A stretch of DNA of 64,000 nucleotides from Mesodorylaimus sp. YZB2_4 (taxonomy: Eukaryota; Nematoda; Enoplea; Dorylaimida; Dorylaimidae). The stretch's first letter is position 1. Each line of letters opens with the position of its first letter. The notes under the pieces are model-generated. The model was not told the origin of the DNA and did no database searches. It saw only the letters and a program-made list of their open reading frames with translations. Of the stretch, positions 55,105-64,000 are shown in pieces. A program made the position numbers and the translations under genes. The stretch is from assembly GCA_030248295.1 (NCBI GenBank), contig JASANH010000938.1, positions 124,001 through 188,000 of the forward strand, written 5' to 3'.

Positions 55105-58100
55105 ATGATTTCGACTTCGCCAAAGGTTGTGCACCCGATCGTGAAGAACATTGAGCATTCGATCCGCTTGGCAAAACGGCTGCGTTGTTTGAATATGTTC
55201 ATCACTGAGACGTTTGAGACTGCGTTGGCCAGGGCCGAGAAGTTGGCTGAAGTGGCGCCGTCTGATAAAGGTATGCTGAGTAAGTGTGCCATGTGGCAAG
55301 CCTGACTGGACTTATCATTTCAGCCTTGTTTGGTTCCCCAGTCGCAATCAAAGATTGCTACAGTACGGAAGGCGTGAAGACGACGTGTGCATCTCGAATG
55401 CTGTCCAATTACGTGCCGCCATACACGGCCACCGTTGTGCAGAAGTTGATGGATGAAGGAACTATCATGCTGGGAAAGACGAACATGGATGAATTTTCAA
55501 TGGGGTGAGTACAGGCTCGAGTGGGGTCCTTCATGAGATATGGGTGTGAGAGCTATCCTGGTGTAACCCTCAGCCAGGCAGGCCATGGCGAGTGGGAGAG
55601 AGTAATCGATACTCTCCCCTGGCTGGGAGGCGTCAACCTCTCCGGTTGATGTATCTAAGGCATGTATTGTGGCGAGACTAACCTGCCTCCAGTCCGATTT
55701 CACTTCGGTCAACCACACTCTCTCCTGCGCCTGCCTGCACGGGTTTCCCTGGAAAGCAATCTAGGTTTGGATGGATGCACCAGCTGGGAACACCCGTCAG
55801 GATGATGTTTCAGCCATAGACAATGCGAGACCTGGTCACTTTGATTTTCAGCTGACTCAGGCGTCATAGGTTAAATTTGAGTTCAGGGCTAGCAGTACGG
55901 ACAGCATCTATTCGCCGGTCAAGAATCCGTGGACTCTCAAATTGATGGCTGAGGATAGACAGAATGAGGATCCGCCACACAAGCAGTTGGCGCACGATTG
56001 GTATCTTGCCGGTGGTTCTTCCGGTGGCAGTGCTGTCTCCGTTGCGTGTGGGATATCCAGAATGTAAGTCTTGTCTGGTCGTACCCTTGCTTGCGACTAA
56101 CGTGCAGTTCTTGGTTGTAGTGCTTTGGGATCAGATACGGGAGGCTCGACGAGGAATCCGGCAGCTTTTTGTGGCATTGTGGGCCTTAAACCGACTTACG
56201 GAGTGTTATCGAGACACGGCCTTATTCCCTTGGTCAATTCCTTGGACGTGCCTGGAATCCTGGCCAGAAATGTGGACGATGCAGCCCTTGCTTTAGGTTT
56301 GTTGTGCGATTTGCTGTGGGAGGGCGAAAACGTTGGGGAAGGTCGGGGCAGTACTGGATCGACTCAATCCTGACTTGGGCGTAATACTAGCATCGAATGA
56401 TCCGACCCGATCCGGCCTGGGTCCCGATCCGATCCGGCCGATCCGCTTTATAAAATACAAGATTGGTGGGGATGACGTCTTTGGCACTGAGTCCTCACCA
56501 ACCTGCACTGTTTATTCGCTGTTACTCTCCACCAGACCGCTCCAGAGCCACGGGAGACATAACCAGCGCCTAAAGTGGGATTAAATGTTAATTTGAGAGA
56601 AAAAAACGGGACTTCATCATCATAGCATGCCACACTTCATTATTTTCCAGCAGAGCAAGCGCAAAAAATTTTAGTTGCCGATCCGGCCGATCCAGCAGTC
56701 GGATCGCATCCACATCCTGGATCGGGGGATCGGTCGATGCTGGGCTTAATCTAGCTCGAGGTGTCAGCATGCATGTGAGTTGGAAGAATGAGTCTCGCGC
56801 ACTTGCCCCGTCAGCCTGGCATTTCGAAAGTTTGGAAAAGCAAGTGCACTGATGCATAGCCACCAGAGCGGCATGGGCAAGTGTAAATCAGCTCTAGCTC
56901 AAAAGGACTTAGCTAGTTTAGTTCTCATCTCTGACAATAGGGTCTATTCCGGGCGTGAGTAAGAGCGGACTTGTTTTGCTCAGTTTATCTCGAGCGAAAA
57001 CGTTGCACGCGAGCACCATGCCGGGCTAGGGTTGTTTACAGTTGACTATATTCCATTGGTTAATCTGAAAACTAAATCGCACTCATTCCCTTCTTTCCAG
57101 ATGTACTTGCGGGACGAGATGTATACGATTCGACTTCGGTAGATCGGTGTGAGGCGAGTTACGCTTTAGATGATTTACCGGACATTCGGTCTGTGACTGT
57201 CGGACTTCCAAGGGTAAGTTGTCCTACTATATTCAGCGGTTGCTGGCTTTTAGTCCTCTCGTTCCAGGAATATCACATTTCCGATCTGTCACCCGAAATC
57301 TTGAAATGGTGGGGCGCTATAGCGGGCTTGTTGGAGCGTGCTGCAGGCTGCCAGTTGAAAGAAGTGTCGATGCCACATACCGAATTGAGCATAATCTGCT
57401 ATCACGTTCTGGGCGAATGTGAAATCGCATCTAACATGGCTCGATATGATGGAATCGAATTCGGTAAGACAGCCACTCGTGAAGGAGAGGCAAGGGGTCC
57501 ATGAGCTGCAGTGGGCTTTTTTCTCTCCATTTCAGGTCATAGAGTAGATGAACAAAGCAATTTCAACAAATTGCTGGCCGTCAGCCGAAGCGAAGCATTC
57601 AACGAAGTCGTACGTCGGCGAATCTTGGCTGGCAACTATTTCCTACTTCGAAGGTTTGTCTTGCTTGTTGCACTGCCTCGGAGGCGCCTGTACTTACTCT
57701 TCTCTAATTCTAGTAACTACGAGGAGTACTTCCTGAAAGCTTTGAAGATCAGACGGTTGATAGCAAACGACTTCTACAACGTGTTCCGAGGTCGAGGCGG
57801 TCAGTCGAAAGTGGACATCCTTTTGACACCAGTCACGTTCGGAGAGCCACCACTATATTCGGAGTGGAAGGCTGGAGAAGGGCAAGGATACGAAAGAGAA
57901 CGCAAGGACGACTTTTTCACGCAGCCAGTTAATATGGCAGGTAAGATGGCGGGGCTGATTTCTGGGATCGTGGGGGAATCTGCGGTGATATGATACAAAA
58001 GCGGGTCAAGGATTTTATTATTTTCCAGGCGTAGCAGCTGTGACCATTCCTGTCGCCTTATCGAAACGAGGGCTTCCCATCGGGCTTCAGTTGATTGCTG

Positions 58101-58213
58101 ACAGATTTCAAGAGAAAAAATTACTTTCTGTTGCAAAATGGATCGAGAAAACGGTGCTATTCCCGTCACTGGATGGGCACAAACTGTGCTGGTGGTCGAG
58201 TGATGACGCGTGA
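55105..58213 (+). CDS. QRSL1: glutamyl-tRNA(Gln) amidotransferase subunit A, mitochondrial
   Basis: Nine exons (55105-55270, 55324-55504, 55887-56063, 56121-56296, 57101-57213, 57268-57463, 57536-57653, 57714-57940, 58029-58213) sum exactly to 512 residues; human QRSL1 has 528. The amidase signature is complete: [11 protein letters not shown] (catalytic Lys), [16 protein letters not shown] (cis-Ser), and [27 protein letters not shown] (nucleophile Ser). The end reads [27 protein letters not shown], as in GatA. With GatB and GatC it converts Glu-tRNA(Gln) to Gln-tRNA(Gln) in mitochondria. The first coding residues ([17 protein letters not shown]) are not a strong targeting peptide. Intron 2 holds a copy of the dispersed repeat. 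Intron 4 (804 bp) holds a GATCCGGCC-type short repeat. Confidence 0.95.
55558..55695 (-). repeat. dispersed repeat family, copy B (intronic, reverse)
   Basis: Read on the minus strand it aligns along its length with copy A (33317-33436), sharing CTCCCAGCCAGGG and TCGATTACTCTCTCCCACTC, and with copy C (20587-20692), sharing ACATCAACCGGA and GGTTGACG. It lies in QRSL1 intron 2, antisense to the gene. Confidence 0.8.
56398..56735 (+). repeat. GATCCG-rich short repeats in QRSL1 intron 4
   Basis: Clusters of GATCCGGCC, GATCCGACC and related units occur at about 56398-56450 and again at 56680-56735, giving an imperfect interspersed repeat. Nothing else is recognised in this intron. Confidence 0.6.
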
Positions 58214-59285
58214 CGTGCTGGTTGCCATTATGGCTAGCTGTAATTTTTTTCTTTAGATTTAGATGCTGTGCTTTGGCTGCCAGTTTGGGTAGCGTCACGC
58301 CACTGATTGTCCAGAACATTGAACAGTAGCCTGACGGGTGCGTATTCCGGTTCTGAGCTGACTTGAATTGCGCCTTCACTGCCACATTTTTGGTCCGCTT
58401 ATATAGTCGTCGGTGATCGAAGTAACTCTAGCTTGGCTATTTTGCTAAGAAGGCACTCGGAACTTGTGCGTCCCCAAATGGCTTCAGGCTTCAGTGGTGA
58501 GATACGTACGTAGATGTGCAAAATTCCGAGCTGATGCAGTTGCCAGGCAAAACCACATGTTGACGTAGAGGGTCACCTGTCGCCCTGTTACCATGTCTCC
58601 TTTGTTATCCAAATGTAGCTTTCGCGCTTTTAGATCGATATTGTGTGAAAGGCGCAATATCGATTGTAGAGATCGTACATGAGTTGTACGTATTCGCAGA
58701 CGGGTTAGAAAAGTGAGCTGAGACCAACGGATCCAATCGAAAAACACCCTTCAAGAAAACACTAGAGACGGTACTCGACGTGTTAGGGTGCACTTTTTGC
58801 AACGTCTGTTTGAGAAAGGTCTGACTGTACAACGTGTACTTGTATACTGGTTGTCCAATCAACATTGTTTAAGGTTTGTCTGTCGTTCCTATTTATAAGA
58901 GCTATTCGGATATAAGAGCCATGTTTTCGACCCCCATTTGTTTCCGCCGCAACGAAGTCTGGTTATAAAAACCAGCGAATAAGAGAGCTTTTTTCTTGAT
59001 TTTTGCAGAGTCTTATTAGCTGGCCTGACTGTATTTTATTATGGTTTTGGGGTCGAAGTGCTACTTCAGCGATTTACAAACATCAATTTTGCATATGTTT
59101 ACAAATGGTTGAACAAAACCAGTTTTAAGATTAGAGCAAGGGGGCGCAGTTAAAACGATCGTTTTCGTCACAGTGACGGCTGTTCTCAATTCGATCCTGT
59201 TTTGGTCTATTCGTTTGGTCCAGGCCAAAAAAGGGGTCGAAGAGAGGGGTTATTGGGCTGTGAAGTAGTCCATTTCGTGGCTATC
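58214..59285. other. spacer between QRSL1 and aminopeptidase
   Basis: About 1.07 kb without a gene. It includes a degenerate pogo/Tigger-like transposon end, listed below, and is long enough to hold an independent promoter for the aminopeptidase. Confidence 0.45.
58870..59035 (-). mobile_element. remnant resembling a pogo/Tigger-type element end
   Basis: Read on the minus strand the segment begins TACAGTCAGGCC, then has alternating CTAATAAGACTC, CTCTTATTCGCTGG, TTTTATAACCAGACTTCG and CTCTTATATCCGAATAG blocks. This style (CAGTC start followed by TAATAAGA/TTATAA subterminal repeats) is seen at the ends of Tc1/mariner pogo-Tigger elements. There is no second end or transposase, so it is a fragment and the family call is tentative. 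Confidence 0.35.
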
Positions 59286-62200
59286 ATGTCAAGCAGTCGA
59301 TGCAGAAGGACCGTCGCTTTGGTGTGCCAACTTGTATTCATCGTGCTTTCAATCCGTGATGCAGCATCAGTGGCCAGAAGGCGTCGCTTTGGACCATTGC
59401 CCACTACTCTCAGACCACTTCACTATCGACTCTCAGTGCAGCCATTCTTCCCAGCCGATGGCATAAGTTACGATCCGCAATTGAACTTGACCTTTCTGGG
59501 AAATGTCAGCATTCTGATAGAGTGCTTGGACGACACTGACAATGTGACACTGAATATGGACAAGATCGAGGTGGTCAAAGACACAGTGACCCTTGCGGAA
59601 GCTGAGGGGACGTGGAAAATTATGAGTCACTTGGCTCGGTACGAGTACGATGAAAAATTGCAACAAGCAGCCTTCTTTTTTGGAAGGACTTTGAAGTCTG
59701 GCCAGGTATACCAGTTGAATATTAGCTACAGTGGAAGTTTGGAGGCCGAAGATTTGGCTGGATTCTACACGAGTCGATACTTTGAAGGAGGCAGGTGGAG
59801 GTATGTGCGTTGTCATAGCTTATGCTGACCTCGGTCATCTAACCCTATCCCTATCTAACCCGCATTCAAAAGCTTGGATCTGTTGATCTTGGAAGACCGG
59901 TTCTTGGTGGGTGGGCCAGCAGGTGCGTCAGCTCGGCTGGGCTGGTAAAAGAACAGCAGGAGAATTGTCGTTCTGCTTTTACGGTATTTTCTTGGCGCGC
60001 CTGGCCACCCAGAACTAAACATTTGAGGTTCTCATCGTCAGTTACAGAAGCATAAACCCTATCACCCCAGCTACCACGCTCTTGAGATACATTCTTTTGA
60101 GTGAACGTTAAATGGGTGTGAGATTAGCAGGAGCCTTATTCGTAAGTTGTATGGGGGTTTACTGAATGTGGCTGAATGGGAGTGTGCGCGCGCGCTGTAT
60201 TGTTTTTGAGGGCGTTGCAGCAGATTGAGGATAAGAGCGTGCAGTGTTCTTTTAGTACTTGTCTAATGACCTACCCCTCATTTCTGTTGTGCGGTACCTG
60301 ACAACTCAAAGATCCCTGCTCGCTTTCAGATGGCTTGCAGCTACGCAATTTGAAGCGACGGACGCGAGGCGAGCGTTGCCCTGTTTCGATGAACCGTTCT
60401 ACAAAGCCGTGTTCTACGTCACTATCATCCACCCCTCGTCCATGGTTGCATTGTCGAACGGGATGGAAAAGCAGATAGACAAACTCGGGTCGGTATTGCA
60501 CTCCGATGAGTGCTAGAGCAATAAGCCCTTTTTTACCTGTCATCAGTGTCATCGTGTTTCAGTAACGGCTGGAGCGTGACTACTTTCACTCCCACCCTCA
60601 ACATGTCCACGTACTTGTTGGCCATGGCTGTGTGCGATTTCAAGTCCAAATCCAATTACACTAAAGATGGAAAAACCCTGGTAAGGAATGTTGTGCACGT
60701 CGTAGCCAGTTTCTCTTCAGCAAATTTTCAGTTTCGTGTGTGGGCAAGACCGTCTTTCATAAATAAGACTGACTACGCCGTAGCTGCGGGCCCAAAAGTG
60801 TTGGATTATTACAGCGATTATTTCAAGATACCATTTCCGTTATCCAAGCAAGGTATCAAATGCAGGGGAATACAGGGGCTGTTGACACACAGGCAATTAG
60901 TGAAAGACACTTTAACGCGAAAAACGGGAAGTCTTTCATCGAAGTAGTGCACTCACTCCAAAAGCAAATTCCGGCGGAGCGCACACATGAAGACATACCG
61001 AACGATGGGACGCATGCACTAGCATCTCACTGTTTCATTTGCAGTGTTGAGACAAATCCTGTTTTAGACATGCTCGCATTGCCGGAATTTAAACCTGGTG
61101 CTATGGAGAATTGGGGACTGGTTACGTATCGCGAAAACGCTCTTCTCTATGACGAAAAGATTTCAAGTTCCCTGAACCGTCAACGAGTAGCTGTGGTCAT
61201 TGCCCATGAATTGTCTCATCAGGTAAAACCCCACTTTTGGACCGTTCACTGGATTGCCACAGCCCCTTTGCTCCAGTGGTTCGGCGATCTAGTGACGATG
61301 GAGTGGTGGGACGATATCTGGCTCAATGAAGGATTCGCCACCTACATGCAATTCGTTGGAACCGATGTCATATCCAACAATGCTTTCGGAATGGTATGAC
61401 TACTGTTTTTTACATGGTAGCTTACGGTATCAGAAAGCAATGTTTATCATATCAGCAGTGCCCCGTACCATATTGCTTGTTCGTGCTTAGGACTCCCAGT
61501 TCGTCTCGCACTCTGTTCGGGATGCCATGGCTTTAGACCAGCTGGACACTTCGCATCCCATATTTGTTCCAGTCTCGGATATAGATGAGATATTTGCTGT
61601 TTTTGATGACATCTCTTACGACAAGGTAGGCCACTGACTTCCGCCCACCTTTGGCTTGTACGATTGCTGCTTATTGTTAGGGCGGATCGATTATCCGAAT
61701 GCTCAACTACACATTGTCGGACGAAGTGTTCCGGCAGGGGCTGCATGTAAGTGCTGATCATTCTGTTCGTCGGACATTTCAACGTGACCTCTTTTCCGCA
61801 GGCTTACCTGACCAATAACAGCTATGCAAATGCCAACCACAAACACTTGTGGCGTGCCATGACAGAGGTACTGTAGTCGCTCTCTTGCGTTCTGAAGTGC
61901 ACTAGAGTCAAGTCCTCTTTTAGGCAGCCTCGCTAAATAAAAAAATAAAAAACTGGAACTGCACCAAGCTGAACGTGTCCGAATTTCTGAACCCGTGGGT
62001 CTTGCAAATGGGTTATCCAGTCCTCGATGTGCAACGGACTTACGACAGCTGGTTAAAGGCGGCCAACATAACCCAACAACGATTCGTACTTGACGAGAAT
62101 AAGCAAAAAAGCTATGCTAATCCCGCCTATTTGAAACCACTCTACAAGTAAGTCTTATGGACATGACAGGTCAAATCAGATCAGATTTCTTGCGTTCCAG

Positions 62201-63911
62201 CTTCACCTGGCACGTGCCTCTGTGGTACCACACCGAAGAAAGTCCAGCACCTCAGTCAACATGGGTGGAAGCGAACAAGACATGTATGACTCTTCCATTT
62301 GGAGCTGAAATATTGATTAATTAGAATCCGTGTTTTCAGTAACCCTCTATACTGCCGACGATGACAAGTGGCTTTTGATCAACTACGAAGCGGCTGCGTA
62401 CTGTCGAGTCAACTACGACGAGCGGAACTGGCGTATGCTTCAACGACAACTGAAATCCGATTTTACGGTATGACCCTGACTGTGAGTGTGAGGCATCAAA
62501 GTATGACACAAGGCGCATTGCAGAAGATCAATACGAAAAGCCGAACCCAATTGCTGGACGATTCCTTGCAACTTGCCAGGCATGTATATTTTGATTTTGG
62601 AATGCATAAGACGAAACGGGAGATGCTCTCATGTCAGGGCTGGCTACCTCGCCTACAACATCGCTCTGGATACCACCACATATCTGATTAACGAAACGGC
62701 CATGATGCCGTGGCAATCGGCCGTGGCAGCTCTGGAGTACCTGGAAGATATGTTGGCAAGTAGACCAGGCTCAGCAGCTTACAAGGTGAGTAGCGCTGAT
62801 GCCTGATATGTACAAGTTTTTAGCACCAAAAAAAGCAGCAAATGCCTCGATTTGCAGGCCTACATTATCGCCTTGACCAAGAACTTATACGATCACTACG
62901 GATTCGATGACTCGATCGAACCAGTGGATGACGTTCCCAGCCAGTACAGTGCGAGAATGTGGTCAGGGCACGGGTCACTCTTGCATGTCTTTTTATAGCT
63001 ATTTGCGCCAGCTAGCCGTCGGGAAGCAATGTCGACTCGGCTCACCCTTCTGTATCCAAATGGCAATGTTCTGGTTCCGGCTTTTTGTGAAGGCCTGTTC
63101 AGACCACAAGACTGGCAGCTCGGATTGTAGCAAGTAAGGAGAAGAAGGTGCGCAAGAATGCAAGGATCCCAACTTGTATCTGTTCAGTGTACACCCCGGT
63201 CTGAGGTCTACCGTTTACTGTATCGGGTCCCAGGAAGACAATGAACAATCTGCCCATTGGACTCTTTTATGGAATCTCCACGCTCAGGAGCAAGTGGCGG
63301 TCGAGAAAGAGCGATTGATGGCGGGACTCAGCTGCACTAAAAATGTTACGCTGATCAATAGGTGAGTAATAGACCCATGCAAGTTTGGGCTGTTCTATCT
63401 GCTAGGTATATCCGTCCATGAAGGCTATTGGATGAGGCATTAAATCCCAACACGACACTGATTAGACGACAGGACGTGCAATTTGTGTTCTCGAATCTGG
63501 CTCTGAACGAAGTAGCGCGCCCGATACTGTGGCCATTTTTTGTACAGAACTGGCCAGATTTGAGGAGAAGGTATCTAAAGTTCCTATGTGACGGCCTTTT
63601 GTACTGCAAGCCATTGTACCGTCAGGTTCTCCAAAACTGGCTTGCGACGGATTGTCTATTCCATAACCCGCTACTTCAACACTGACGAGCAAGTGAACAG
63701 CGTAAGTGTAGCGGGTCTGTTTAAAAAGGTAACTTTGATAAGGTATTATTTTCAGATGCAAAGATTCTATGATGAGCATTCGACTGAACTGGGGCCAGGA
63801 AAACACATATATGAACAACAATTAGAACGAGCCCGCGCGAATAAGCAGTGGATTGACAATTATGAAAAGGCAGTCACCGATTGGCTGCAAGCTTACAAGG
63901 CCCATATGTAG
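59286..63911 (+). CDS. membrane alanyl aminopeptidase-like M1 metallopeptidase
   Basis: Twenty exons keep frame and give about 960 residues, typical of ectopeptidases like aminopeptidase N. Boundaries include 59286-59800, 60330-60488, 60563-60680, 60732-60852, 61068-61222, 61277-61393, 61491-61625, then eleven short exons, 63626-63701 and 63756-63911. The N-terminus has one hydrophobic segment ([14 protein letters not shown]), a signal peptide or type II anchor. The catalytic domain shows [13 protein letters not shown], the substrate motif GAMENWGL, the zinc motif HELSHQWFG and the distal Glu in [15 protein letters not shown]-like C-terminal helical repeats follow ([30 protein letters not shown]). 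All catalytic and zinc ligands are present, so it should be active. It removes N-terminal residues from extracellular peptides. One intron uses a GC donor (62579/62580). Several possible N-glycosylation sites are present. The exon 15 donor (about 62961) and the exon 17 acceptor are the least certain. Confidence 0.93.
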
Positions 63912-64000
63912 TGCCGCGTGCTGTGCGAAATTATAAATGGATCTTGTGTCATTGAAGTACAGCTAGAGGTGAGGCAATAAACTTTCGAGTAAACTGTCGC

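Noticed and set aside
1-64000. CRISPR arrays, prokaryotic operons, ribosome binding sites, phage or viral genes.
   Set aside because: The sequence is an intron-containing animal genome. No spacer-repeat arrays, rRNA genes or viral hallmark genes were seen.

Overview
This is animal nuclear DNA. Genes are split by many short GT-AG introns (often 45-70 bp), the proteins are metazoan (SF3B5, WDR37, TBPL1, DYNC2I2, M1 aminopeptidase, QRSL1/GatA, DEG/ENaC, GTSF1-like, multi-Kunitz/EB secreted proteins), and several start codons sit 2-8 nt after a 3' splice-site-like AG. Together with close head-to-tail spacing of unrelated housekeeping genes, this points to an ecdysozoan, most likely a nematode (possibly an early-branching one). 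That placement is inference; a tardigrade or similar small genome is not excluded. All exon models were read by eye from reading frames and splice sites. For the well-matched genes the exon lengths sum to intact frames.

Layout: 0-5 kb holds intergenic DNA and one broken, unrecognised minus-strand gene (3266-4286). WDR37 lies on the minus strand at 5237-8292. From 8.3 to 14 kb the DNA is sparse, with a Ser/Ala-rich minus-strand gene (about 12.0-12.74 kb) and a small secreted cysteine-rich protein (13162-13569). A frame-disrupted DEG/ENaC channel gene is at 14435-16257 (+), and a GTSF1-like CHHC zinc-finger gene at 17000-17903 (-). From 18.9 to 33.8 kb there is a plus-strand block of secreted or membrane proteins: two tandem EB-module paralogues, a putative GPI-anchored protein, a type II membrane methyltransferase-like protein, and a 6.4-kb mosaic gene with about five Kunitz and about fifteen lustrin-type cysteine modules. 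From 34.1 to 38.1 kb (-) lie an ULK-like kinase with a long acidic N-terminal extension and an intronless, probably myristoylated pseudokinase paralogue. TBPL1/TLF is at 39464-40743 (+), and a secreted cysteine-rich four-exon gene at 42398-43503 (-).

From 43.5 to 52.6 kb is the emptiest part. It carries a SINE-like tRNA derivative and a 1.25-kb terminal-inverted-repeat element (about 51313-52559). The right end is dense and all plus-strand: SF3B5, DYNC2I2 and QRSL1, spaced 178 and 271 bp apart like a trans-spliced operon, then a complete 20-exon M1 aminopeptidase (59286-63911).

Points that stand out: three GC-AG introns in different genes, one with its donor inside a dispersed repeat; gene conversion between the EB paralogues; paired loss of the C14-C38 cysteines in two Kunitz domains; the active kinase/pseudokinase pair; and two genes with several frame disruptions beside many genes with none.
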